Shown: positions 55,239-64,000 of the stretch, one piece after another
How positions within the stretch are numbered: the first letter of the stretch is position 1
How the letters are laid out: each line of letters opens with the position of its first letter
Position numbers and translations under genes: made by a program
NCBI GenBank assembly: GCA_963576725.1
Contig: OY755246.1
Coordinates: forward strand, 74,703,467-74,767,466
Reading direction: 5' to 3'
Source of the DNA: Azorinus chamasolen
Taxonomy: Eukaryota; Mollusca; Bivalvia; Cardiida; Solecurtidae
DNA length: 64,000 bases
Notes under the pieces: generated by a model
Seen by the model: only the letters and a program-made list of their open reading frames with translations
What the model was told of the DNA's origin: nothing
The model's database searches: none

Positions 55239-55646
55239 ATGATGGACGAAAATAGTAATATGACAGATTCGGAAGAAATTGAAGATCCAATGGATCGTCT
55301 TGTGGAAGAAGTATTCAAGCAGTATCAAACAATATACGACGACGAAGTAACATCTTTAATGAACAGGGAAAACATCACAGAAAATGAAGCACGAGACAGA
55401 ACTTATAAAACTATGAGAAATACCTACCGGAAAGCCCTTACAAAGGAATTTACTGAGAGTGTTTTATGGATCATTTCGCTTAAAGACACTCCACTTTTCC
55501 AGTCAGTCAAGAAAACAGTTGAGCGTGTTATGGAATCAGAGAACTTTGACAGAGAAGAGGCGTGGAAGTATGCCGTTAATAAAAGGAAATTTCTTTTTGA
55601 AGCAGTTTTTGATGACTACAATCCCCCAGAACTTACAAATGAGTGA
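55239..55646 (+). CDS. Acidic helical Polinton-associated ORF, function unknown
   Basis: Intact 135-codon frame, starting MMDENSNMTDSEEIEDPMDR. Predicted helical by composition, with WIISLKDTPLFQSVKKTVER (about residues 74-93) and REEAWKYAVNKRKFLFEAVF (about 109-128), the 'W..L....PI...V......EEA...RKFLL' pattern I associate with the protein that accompanies the zinc-finger ORF in Polintons. No enzyme motif. No catalytic residues can be assigned. Confidence 0.55.
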   Translation: MMDENSNMTDSEEIEDPMDRLVEEVFKQYQTIYDDEVTSLMNRENITENEARDRTYKTMRNTYRKALTKEFTESVLWIISLKDTPLFQSVKKTVERVMESENFDREEAWKYAVNKRKFLFEAVFDDYNPPELTNE

Positions 55647-55649
55647 ATA

Positions 55650-56345
55650 TGGAAAAATAGTCAAACAGGGAGAGCCACACACGAAATGACACCGTACCAA
55701 ACACAATCTAACAAGAAACGGTAAAGCCACAAGACAAAACATAACAGGACGCATATCAAGACGAAACACATCTAGTATAGCGGACCCCATTTTATACCGC
55801 AAAATATAATACAATTATGTTAGTTGCTGTAAACATACGATGACGTAACCAATGACGTCAGAATATTTGCAAATGGCAGGATGTTGCTGTTCTGTCGGGG
55901 GCTATCGCCCCCGAACCCCCTGCTTTATTAACCTTTTTCCATACAGAAAATCAAGCCACTTATAGAAATAATATGATGACACATTTCCCTGCTTGAAATC
56001 CGTTTATTCAAATAATTATAACCGCCAGTTATTGTACAAAAGTCGCCGCAGTGACCCTATGTAAACATAGAGCAATGAAACAAATGGCGTCGCGTTTAGC
56101 AACATTATTGGCTCAAAAAGGCACGCGCTGTGCTTTGTTATGATTCGTGATTTCCGGGGTCCGCTATACTAGATTCTTCCCCATTAAGCATATTAAACAA
56201 CAAAATTGACCGTAGGCTGAAAGCAGGAGTGCCGCCTTGGAACGGCCAGCAACCAAAATAAGCTACTGGGGGACTTAAACCTGGTTTATGGGTATCCAAC
56301 CTCGTCCTTATCCCACTTTCACCAAAGTCAAAATGTAAATAAATT
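55650..56345 (-). mobile_element. Family B-related PLE 3' tail split by a MITE
   Basis: At the left, ATAGTCAAACAGGGAGAGCC plus ACACACGAAATGACACC matches the reversed PLE terminus seen at 28790. At the right, the core and a fully pairing stem-loop lie at 56231-56268, followed by CCTGGTTTATGGGTATCCAAC. A 401-bp insertion (next entry) separates the two. Confidence 0.65.
55772..56172. mobile_element. MITE with perfect 17-bp terminal inverted repeats
   Basis: The ends are CTAGTATAGCGGACCCC (55772-55788) and GGGGTCCGCTATACTAG (56156-56172). An internal hairpin TCGGGGGC-TATC-GCCCCCGA lies at 55895-55914. A TA flank at each end (C-TA-GTATAG) fits a TA target-site duplication as in Tc1/mariner-like elements, but the superfamily is uncertain. 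Length 401 bp, no ORF. Confidence 0.75.
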
Positions 56346-56994
56346 CCCCCTCCAGACAACTCCACAACATGCATAACGATGTCTGCCAAAATGAAAATGA
56401 TTTGAAAATAAACGTTAGACGTAAACAAGCGACGTCATCATTTAAATGACGTCATAATTTAAAAGTACGGGAAAACTATATGAAACACTTCTACACCGAC
56501 ATTTAATAAAAGATAAATCGCAAGAAGATACAATTACTAGTGGATATTAAGCATGCACAACTGTTTTGTTTGAAAAAGAATAAACTTGACATCGTAGGCA
56601 TGTACTCGATGACTATTCAGGTCAGAGCAGCTGTGGAGAAGTCATTTGGGGTACGACAGAACTGGCAAAATACAAATATCTAATTTCCTCCCTCCGTAAA
56701 CGGGTTTAAGAGGGAATACACTTTGACTGTATTTTTGCTCTCTTAACAATTTAAGGAAAGACCTTTGGCATGCTAAAATATGCATTTGTTCTATATTCTG
56801 TACGTAATGTTGTATAGATTGTATATTAGGAGTATATTTTGTATATTATTACGTATAAAGTTTCTTCAGTATCATAATAAAACGATGGAATCATACTACC
56901 TGTGTTTTAATCATTAATATACCACTACCCCTACTACTTTTACATTAAAATATGACGGAAACTCTACTTGTTCTTTAAGAAAGACGGAAAAGCA
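56346..56994. other. No gene; TGACGTCA-type palindromes
   Basis: GCGACGTCATCATTTAAATG followed by ACGTCAT (56430-56455) contains inverted ATGACGTC sites that resemble CRE-type activator sites. Another TGACGTCA lies at 55853. No adjacent gene is known. Confidence 0.35.
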
Positions 56995-57185
56995 TTTTCC
57001 CTTTTGACTACGTAACAAAAGAGTAGTTACTCTTTCCACAGAGTAAGGAAAGAGCAGTTACTCTTTTGACAGAGCAACAGAAACAAGTGAGTAACTGCTC
57101 TTTCCACGGAGTAAGGAAAGAGCAGTTACTCTTTCCACAGAGTAAGGGAAAAAGCAGTTACTCGTTGCATATTATCAAAGCGTAC
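56995..57185. repeat. 31-bp hairpin minisatellite, left block
   Basis: The unit GGAAAGAGCAGTTACTCTTT plus CCACAGAGTAA contains the inverted repeat TTACTC...GAGTAA. About five units. The same family occurs at 58300-58555. Confidence 0.85.
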
Positions 57186-57189
57186 TTAC

Positions 57190-57965
57190 TCTATGAACAG
57201 TTACCCTTTGCCTGCCTGTTTTATCTGTGTCTGCCTGTCTCAGTCTCTGTCTGTATGCCTGTCTCAGTCTCTGTCTGTCTGCCTGTCTTAGTCTCTGTAT
57301 GTCTGTCTCGTTCTGTTTGTCTCTTTCTTTCTCTCTATTTCTATATATTTCTTTCAGCTCACAGTATATTATTCTCACTCTCTTCATATCGCCTTTCTAT
57401 TGTTTTTTTGTCTGTCTCTTTCTGTCTGTCTCTCTATTTCTATCTGCCAGTCTGTTTGTCTTTCTGTCTGTCTCTTTTTCTGTCTGTATGTCTGTCTGTC
57501 TATATCTCTCTCTATTTCTATATATTTCTTTCCGATTATACTACATTATTCTCACTCTCTTCCTATTCCCTTTCTATTGTTTTTGTCTGTCTGTCCCTTT
57601 CTCTCTGTCTCTCTATTTCTGTCTGTTTGTCTGTCTCTCTCTCTCTTTATGTCTGTCTCTGTCTCTCTCTCTATATATATGTATAATTCTATGTATTTCT
57701 TTCCGCTTATACTACATGTATATTATTCTCACTCTCTTCCTATTCTCTTTCTATTGTTTTTTGTCTGTCTGTCTGTCTCTTTCTGTCTGTCTCTCTATTT
57801 CTGTTGGCCTGTCTGTCTGTTTGTCTCTCTCTCTCTCTCACTCTTTCTGTCTGTCTGTCTGTCTGTTTCTGTCTGTCTCTGTCTCTCTCTTTTATATATT
57901 TCTTTCCGCTTACGCTATATTATTCTCACTCTCTTCATATTCCCTTTCCATTGTTCTTTGTTTAC
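57190..57965. repeat. TCTG/TCTC microsatellite block with ~178-bp super-repeat
   Basis: (TCTG)n and (TCTC)n separated by TATATTTCTTTCCGCTTATA, TTATTCTCACTCTCTTC and CTATTGTTTTT-type spacers at 57368, 57547, 57723 and 57921, a super-period of about 177-197 bp. Long Leu/Ser/Cys/Val frames here are compositional. Confidence 0.9.
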
Positions 57966-58299
57966 GTCTCCTATATATTATTGTTCTCCCGATTTTATTT
58001 ACTATGGTAGACAAAAACATCTTTTGTCTTGCGAACAATGAAGGTCAATAAACAACCACTAGATAACGGTGAGAATATGTTATCTGGCAAGTTTTAATAA
58101 CCCTTCATATGCTGAAAATATAAAGTTTGCTAAAAGCCTGATCTACTGAATGATTTAATGATTTACGATTCCTTCAACCTTTTGAGAAATAACTGGCCAA
58201 GTGCAAACCAGTCTGGGTCCTGAAGATTACTGAGAGTTTTTTCTGGATCATTTCGCTTAAAGACACCCCACTTTTCATTTATGACAAAAACTCTACTTG
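57966..58299. other. No recognisable feature
   Basis: Spacer between the microsatellite and the right-hand hairpin minisatellite. Confidence 0.35.
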
Positions 58300-58555
58300 T
58301 TCTTTGAGAAAAAAACAGTTTCTCCTTTGACAAGGTAACAAAAGAGTAGTTACTCTTTACACAGAGTTAGGAAAGAGCAGTTCCTCTTTTGACAGAGCAA
58401 CAGAAACAAGTGAGTAATTACTCTTTCCACGGAGTAAGGAAAGAGCAGTTACTCTTTCCACAGAGTAAGGAAAGAGCAGTTACTCTTCCCACAGAGTAAG
58501 GAAAATGCAGTTACTCTTTGCAGATTAACAAAAGCGTACTTACTCTATGAACTAA
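58300..58555. repeat. 31-bp hairpin minisatellite, right block
   Basis: Same unit as 56995-57185 (GAGCAGTTACTCTTTCCACA, GAGTAAGGAAA), about seven units. CTCTACTTGTTCTTTRAGAAAGAC-type sequence precedes both blocks, so the flanks are duplicated too. Confidence 0.85.
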
Positions 58556-59316
58556 GTAACCAGGAATACCATCTACAACATTAGACAATTGGATGAATGC
58601 ACTTGCCTTGGTTAAATATTTACGTGTATCCATTGTATGAGATTATCCCCACCGAAACGGATACAGACTTGCCCAAAATGATGCTCAATTAGTGCGCTTT
58701 AAAAGCCTTGCAAAATTGATCCACCGGCCTTCAAGTAATATCAACTGATCTTTCACCTGTGGCAAACAAACTGGTTTGGGCCTACTCTGTTTGCAAAGAC
58801 TAGTATGGAGTAAATGGTTAACATATTTCGCCCTATAATTTAAACCAATGTACCCTCATTCAACTGTTTTGTTCCTTCAAAACACATCAGATAGTAATCA
58901 GTTGGAGTTTACTCTGCAAAGGCTTATTTATGGAGTAAACATTAAGGTGTTTCACCCTATAGTTAAAACCATGTATAACTTCATTTAACAGTTTTGTTCC
59001 TTAATGCGTAAGCTTTCAAACTCTAACATACTATCGCCTGCTGTAATTTTAAATCAAATAACAACGTCATTTGTTCAACTTAAATTATGATCACTTAGAT
59101 CCAAACTGAGTGCTGGCAAAAGGTTAAGCGTGTATCTAACTCTATGCTGACCATATGAGCAGACAGCCGGATAAACCATCGTCAATGACTAGATTAACGA
59201 ATGATTAGCAATGTAAACAAATATCAAGCCTCTACTCAAATCATTGATTTTGAAGTGGCCCTAATCCCCAAGTGACCCTAGGATGACCTAAGTAGCATTA
59301 CTGTTAGAGCGCGCGT
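58556..59316. other. No recognisable feature
   Basis: TTTGCAAAGACTAGTATGGAG and CTCTGCAAAGGCTTATTTATG (58791, 58912), each with GGAGTAAA and TTTCGCCCTATA- or TTTCACCCTATA-type followers, show a diverged ~120-bp local duplication. Confidence 0.4.
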
Positions 59317-59560
59317 GTGACTTCTTTGTCACCCTTCCTTTTGTTTGCCTTGCGTCTTTGTGCTTGTGGTTTGTTCATGTTGTGGAACGTTTGTCCCTGT
59401 TTCTTGTGTGTCTTTTGGTGTTTTCTGTGTTCATTTCATATGTGTGTGTGCGTTTGGGTGTGTGGTTGTGTGTGTGTGTGTGTCATGCTGTCTATCGGTG
59501 TTTTGGTGGTGGTTGCGTCTTGCATGTGGCTTTGCCTGCTTGACTTTACTACTTTTCCAT
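59317..59560 (+). mobile_element. Family B PLE extreme 3' tail (solo)
   Basis: From CTTTGTCACCCTTCCTTTTG to the terminus GACTTTACTACTTTTCCAT, matching 9822-10060. It lacks the core. Its frames are artefacts of the G/T-rich sequence. Confidence 0.75.
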
Positions 59561-59579
59561 TTATCATTGGTGGGGACGG

Positions 59580-59770
59580 TCATTTTCCCGCCGGAACCAC
59601 ATCCACGGACCGTCATGTTTTGAGTGGAACCACCTCCACGGACCGTCATGTTTTGAGTGGAACCACATCCACGGACTGTCATGTTTTGAGTGGAACCACC
59701 TCCACGGACTGTCATGGTTTGAGTGGAACCACCTCCTCGGGCCGTCATTGGCTACTACTGTCGTGGGTGG
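59580..59770. repeat. 33-bp minisatellite, about 5 copies
   Basis: The unit GGACCGTCATGTTTTGAGTG plus GAACCACCTCCAC repeats every 33 bp, ending at CCGTCATTGGCTACTACTG. An inverted, shorter copy is at 52795-52925, where it also ends at GTAGTAGCCAATGACGG. Confidence 0.9.
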
Positions 59771-60109
59771 CATGTTAAGATGTTACCCTTATCATAAAGC
59801 TATCATAGTGGCATATCTGTTTATTGTGACTAGCCATACTATTATACAACTTCATCCCTACCCATACACACAAGAAAGCAATTTTCCACACGAATAAAAC
59901 AAATTTGAAGCTTTGAGCATTCCGCTGATTGAATTTTGTACAAAATAAAGATATTTCATCCCAATATTTTATTCGCAATACACATGTATTCTGGTGAAAG
60001 GTGAAGGCAGACTTTGCTATAAATTTAAATACATGTACCAGCATCATGGATGGCGTTCTCATTCGCAGTTTTAAACACTAGTTCTATTTGTCCGTGAACC
60101 AATTCAAAC
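59771..60109. other. No recognisable feature
   Basis: Spacer between two repeats; nothing supportable. Confidence 0.35.
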
Positions 60110-60375
60110 CGCAATTGTAGTTTTGCCACTGACCGTTCCAAGGCGGCACTCTCTTTGCCACACTTGCTTTTATGTTTGTTTGGAGTCTTTGGGTAGTTGT
60201 ACTTGTGCGTTTGTTCATGTTTACAAACCTTCATCTCGTGTGTTTGTGTGCGTGCGTGCGCGCGTGTGTGTGTGTGTGGTTGCGAATGTGTATTGCTTGC
60301 TTTCTGTCGGTGTTCTGGTGGTGGTTGTGTTTTCTGTGTGTCTTTTCCTGTTTAACTTTACTACTTCTTCATAGG
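60110..60375 (+). mobile_element. PLE 3' tail, diverged family B-like copy
   Basis: It starts just before the core (CACTGACCGTTCCAAGGCGG, 60127-60146), continues through a TG-rich section, and ends TTTAACTTTACTACTTCTTCAT. More diverged than the other tails. Confidence 0.7.
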
Positions 60376-61870
60376 CCTGTTACAAAGAATAACTAGGATT
60401 GTTTTTATACAAAAAACTGATGATGTCCCCCTCCGCGCACGGACAAATTTTTCCAAAGTCCCATAAGTTCATCAAAAAGGAACAGGAATACGAAATTTTG
60501 ACCAAAGGTTTTAGAGAAACCGCGCAAAAATATTTTCCATGTAAACATTTAAAAAGAATTGAATCAAACCGGAATAAAATATGCTCCACCAGGCATGATA
60601 CTGATCAATCCTATGAAACTTCATGAATGTCGGATTAACCGTTTTGGAGAAACCGTGTGGACAAAATTTTCAATGTAAAAAATTCAAAGTCTAATAACTC
60701 TGAAGAAAATCAGGGGCAAAATCCCAGAGTAAAAATCCCATATTTGCCAGAGTTATTGAACGTGTGCATGACACTTCATTCTATCATGCTCTTTCCATAA
60801 ATGCATAAATGAAATGTCATCCCAATAGTATCAGTAGAACAGGGGTTGTTGATCGGACAAAAAGTAACAAAGGGCAATAACTCCAAAGGTATTAAAGCCA
60901 TAGTAGCCCTTTACATGGCACTTCCTCTTATCATGCTCTTTACATGTATGAAGTTTCAATCAAATGACGTGAGACATATAGGGAGTTATCGTCCGGACAA
61001 AAAAGTGTCAATAACTCCAACAATATTGAAGCCAGAGTTATTGACCTTGTACATGACACATTCTCTCATTATGCTCTTTCCACATATGAAGTTTCAATCA
61101 ACTGGCATTAGGCATATAGGGGTTATCGTCCAGACAAGAAAGTGTGAAGGACAGATGGACAACTCTCACAAAAACAATATGTCTCCCCCATATAAATATG
61201 GGGGAGATATAACGAGGTTTTTCGTCGTAAAACAAATATCTCCCCCACCCCGCACCCACACATACATACTGCGACACATTTTCACATTTCTACAAAACTC
61301 GGCCGGAAAAGATGTGTGACAGACAGACAGACAGACAGACAGACAAATAACTCTTACAAAAACAATATGGAAAGGGAAACAAGTCAAAAACGTAATAACA
61401 TAATAATGGACTTGATGAATGATACTTCCCTTGTAATGCGCTTTCCACACCATATTTTAAGAAACAAATAACGGGTAATAACTCCAAAAATATTGATACC
61501 ATAGTTATGGCCCTCGTGCATGACACTTCCTTTAATCATGTTCTTTCCATAAATGAAATGTCATTCCAATATCATCAGTAGAACAGAAAATATTGATCAG
61601 TCAAAAGCAATGTAATAAAGGGTTATAACTCCAAAAGTATTGAAGCAAAGTCATGGCCCTTGTACATGACACTCTCACATGTCATGCTCTTTCAATATAT
61701 GAAGTGTCAATCCAATGGCATGAACCATATATGAGTTATCGTCCAGACAAGAAAGTGTGAAAAATGTACAAGGAACAGTAACTCCAATATTATTGAAGCC
61801 AGAGTTATGGACATTGTACATGACACTTCCTGTCATCATGCTCTTTCCACAAATGAAATGTCATTCTAAT
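60376..61870. repeat. 'GGGCAATAACTCC' element, ~150-165 bp internal repeats with terminal palindrome
   Basis: Blocks AATAACTCCAA, TGTACATGACACTTCCT, TCATGCTCTTTCCA, ATGAAGTTTCAATC and GAGTTATCGTCC recur at 60875, 61010, 61478, 61625 and 61768. A perfect palindrome TCTCCCCCATAT-AA-ATATGGGGGAGA lies at 61182-61207, preceded by AAGGACAGATGGACAAC. A (GACA)n run lies at 61319-61345. Two partial elements may be joined here. Confidence 0.7.
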
Positions 61871-61939
61871 AGTATCAGTAGAACATGAGTCCTTAGAAAG
61901 TTTGGACTGAAATTCTGTTGATGAAAACGCATAATTATA

Positions 61940-62165
61940 TAAGAGTAATATTCCAGTAAAGGAGTTCTATGAGCATTTTAAAAAATATTATTCTCAAGTG
62001 AAAATATATATAATGATAACGAAATTGAATCGCATATTAGACACCGGCTTACGTAAATAGGCAGACAGCAATGGTATACTGAATGAATCTCGATTTGGAT
62101 TTAGAGACATAGGGGATCTGTTGTGAGTTGTCTTATAAAATAAAATAGTCCTAAACAAGACTATA
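61940..62165 (+). pseudogene. LINE-3 linker fragment
   Basis: In mixed frames: KEFYEHFKKYYSQ, NDNEIESHIRHRL. A standard LINE segment ahead of the RT. Breaks off near 62165. Confidence 0.5.
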
Positions 62166-62540
62166 AAATGTTATTAAGCGAGCATCAGATCGTTTTTTTT
62201 CACATAACCAAAACAGTGTGATTTCGCCGTTTTAATATCGTGTAAACATTGTTTTCCCAAGTTTGACCGAATTACACCTTGGTTATATTTAGACATGTAG
62301 TACATCGGAAAGAAACAGTTCCAAACAGGTCAACACCGTCGATAAGAACGTGTAAACCTCGCCATCAGTGTATGATTTGTGGCTCAGACTTATTCCTTTA
62401 CTGCGACTGACGATTTTGACACTTGAGTTAACAGGAAATGCTAGGTCAGCCATGTTTTGTAAATACGCGTATGAATACAATCAGGTCAAAGAGTTCGTAT
62501 GACGTCATATATGCTCCAAAGTTTTCTTACACATGTTATT
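62166..62540. other. Probable insertion in LINE-3; a 63-codon minus-strand frame
   Basis: Minus-strand 62289-62480 reads ADLAFPVNSSVKIVSRSKGI and SYTDGEVYTFLSTVLTCLEL, fairly protein-like. I do not recognise the family, and it may be a piece of a host gene or another transposon. Confidence 0.3.
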
Positions 62541-62569
62541 GCTAAGGGAATATTAACCCGTTGGTCTGA

Positions 62570-63370
62570 CCAAGAGGTAAGGGAAATTATGTGTGAAAAT
62601 ATAAGTACCACTGACTGAATATTCATATTGCAATCGATTATAAACAAGACTACTAGTTGTGATAATAGACAAATTATTGTGCGTTGATAGATTTTCGCAA
62701 AGCGTTTGACTTAGTTTATAGAAATGGCATTTGGCTTAACTTAACGGATTATGGCGTATCCTCGAAAGTGGTACAGATGTGTGTGCAAGTTAATGGTATT
62801 ATATCAGACAGCTTAGAATGTTACGTATATGGGTGTAAAACAGGGTGAACCATTACCACCTCTATTGTTTGTTTGTTTTCATTAATGACATGCATGCACA
62901 ATTGCAATATGAACAATGTGACATCTTCACTTTAGAGGAAATACAGTTGTACTTACTTTTATTTGCTGACGATACTGTATTGTTCTCTTATACTAAAAGT
63001 GGTTTGCAAAACTTTTGTTGAACAAATTGTCTTTTAATTGTAGAAAGTAAACGTCGATAAAACAGTTGCAATGATATTTCAATGTACAAAAACGTAGATG
63101 TGGAATTGTTCTATGATGCCGAAAAGCTACAAGTCGTTAATAAATTAACTTATCTAGGCGTTACTATGTCTGCTAACGGTAGTTTTAACAATACACAAAG
63201 ACAATTAAGGGTCAAGCATTAACATCTAATTTTCGCATGAACATCTTTATTTGAGACCAATAAATTAAATTTGTATGAAAAATTGAAATTGTTAGACGCC
63301 ATGATTATGCATATACTGAACTATAGGTCTCCTGTTTGGGGTTTTCATACAGGTAACGATATTGAAAAAG
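62570..63370 (+). pseudogene. LINE-3 reverse transcriptase core
   Basis: Motifs: IFILQSIINKT (62622), DFRKAFDLVYRNGIWLKL-like sequence at 62685-62740 across a frame change, GVKQGEPLPPLLF-like sequence at 62832-62872, FINDMHAQLQYEQ (62878) and LLLFADDTVLFSY (62955-62995, catalytic FADD). Then YLGVTMSANGSFN near 63155-63190. Many frame changes and stops. The FADD box and the 'F.NDM' order fit non-LTR RTs. Confidence 0.75.
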
Positions 63371-64000
63371 TGTAACTAAGATTCCTGAAACAGCTACTTC
63401 AGGTATGACTACAGACCCCGGATGCAGCTATTTATTGCGAATTTGGATGGTTTACTTTATTCGTTTTAAGATACTGAGGTCACCTAGACCGCTCATGTTT
63501 AAGCAACTTGATATGAGAGGAAGTGAAAATGAACACATAAATCCCTGGGCGCTACAAATAAAACAAGTATTAGAAGATCTATGTGTTTCCTACTTATGGG
63601 ACTCTGATAATGTAACTAAGCTACAGGTGTCTAAAGTAATTGAGTGTATAAGTGATCAAAATCTACAGCATTGATATAATGAACTTGACAACTTATATAA
63701 GATCGAAACATACATAGGTTTCAAAACAAGATTTGACTGATTTAGAAAAATACCTAAACTGTATTAAGGACGATAACATAGTGTTGCTCTCTCTAGATAA
63801 CGGTGCTCGGTACATAAACTAGCTATTGGAGAAGGTAGACATAGAAATAAAGAACGTATTAAAGAATATGTAATAACTTCAATATAAATATTTTTGCGTC
63901 TGAATATCATTTTGTTTCCAACAAGTATGTATGTCCGTATTATAGAGATATATGACGTAATATTTTAGCAATTAACTAGCAACTACTGCTCTTGGCCTTG
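63371..64000 (+). pseudogene. LINE-3 C-terminal region
   Basis: The frame 63405-63674 contains IRFKILRSPRPLMFKQLDM, NEHINPWALQIKQVLEDLCV and SYLWDSDNVTKLQVSKVIEC, typical of this LINE type. A last fragment (SEYHFVSNKYVCPYYRDI, about 63905-63950) matches the C-terminal 'EYHFLLVCPKYRDLR' box, ending at the window edge. The frame is broken between 63674 and 63900. Confidence 0.72.

Larger units (their letters stand above)
53961..55646 (+). mobile_element. Maverick/Polinton remnant (five gene pieces)
   Basis: In order: an integrase C-terminus, a conserved ~140-aa ORF, a basic ~130-aa ORF, a zinc-finger ORF and an acidic ~135-aa ORF. The first three are packed with 4-bp ATGA overlaps (54305-54308 and 54724-54727), the compact arrangement expected of virus-like Polintons. 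No DNA polymerase B, ATPase or capsid gene is in the window, and no terminal inverted repeat is visible. Assignment is by remembered family resemblance. Confidence 0.65.
61880..64000 (+). mobile_element. LINE-3: second non-LTR retrotransposon, incomplete at the window edge
   Basis: Coding fragments from the linker (61940-62120), through the RT (62620-63020), to the C-terminal region (63020-63950). The non-coding 62170-62540 in between could be an insertion. The coding ends at a YRDI-type motif at 63945 and the element runs off the right edge. Confidence 0.72.

Noticed and set aside
57066..58051. Long Leu/Ser/Val/Cys frames resembling membrane proteins
   Set aside because: They arise from (TCTG/TCTC)n composition. 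Every frame is open because the repeat lacks stop codons.
59431..59773. Frames with an 11-residue repeat (33-bp units are in frame)
   Set aside because: The unit length divisible by three explains the repeat. Open frames exist on both strands, and the flanks are PLE tail.

Overview
This window reads as nuclear DNA of an animal, most probably a bivalve mollusc. It is A/T-rich, it has no long open frames except degraded retroelement frames, and it has no operon structure. It carries non-coding repeats that I associate with bivalve genomes: bodies built on 'GGGCAATAACTC', elements ending in a TATACCCCC...GGGGGTATA palindrome, and satellites of about 180 bp. The bivalve assignment is inference. 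I could not confidently identify a host protein-coding gene, rRNA or functional tRNA.

Layout. 0-9 kb: short tandem repeats, a 1 kb TAC/TCC microsatellite, a 290-bp repeat block, the first copy of a Penelope-like reverse transcriptase element (PLE family A, 5.2-6.1 kb) running into a 177-bp satellite, then mostly unassigned AT-rich DNA. 8.5-10.1 kb: a decayed ORF with a ubiquitin-protease-like C-terminal domain, cut by a family B PLE. 10.4-15.4 kb: about 20 copies of the 177-bp satellite, interrupted at one exact point by a second family A PLE. 16-20 kb: non-coding repeats and PLE tails. 19.6-23.0 kb: LINE-1 on the minus strand, with an endonuclease and C-terminal region but its reverse transcriptase core deleted. 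26.9-28.3 kb: a 55-bp minisatellite. 28.5-36.5 kb: LINE-2 on the plus strand, split by at least six later insertions, including two PLEs. 36.5-51.4 kb: mostly minisatellites (the diverged 55-bp family, a ~52-bp family, a 32-bp family at two loci) plus a tandem duplication carrying a tRNA-derived SINE. 53.9-55.7 kb: the degraded end of a Maverick/Polinton, with an integrase C-terminus and four small genes. 55.7-61.9 kb: PLE tails, a MITE with perfect 17-bp inverted ends, hairpin minisatellites, a TCTG/TCTC block and a 'GGGCAATAACTCC' element. 61.9-64 kb: LINE-3 on the plus strand, running off the window.

Nothing here works as a pathway. The genes are relics of at least four kinds of selfish element. 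The most interesting signal is the PLE-like family. It occurs as four 5'-truncated bodies and many isolated 3' tails, all sharing a non-coding module: a stem-loop kept by compensatory and G-U changes, followed by a CCAAGGCGG core. I saw no endonuclease domain after its reverse transcriptase, and in two copies its 3' end lies against the same satellite in the same relative orientation.
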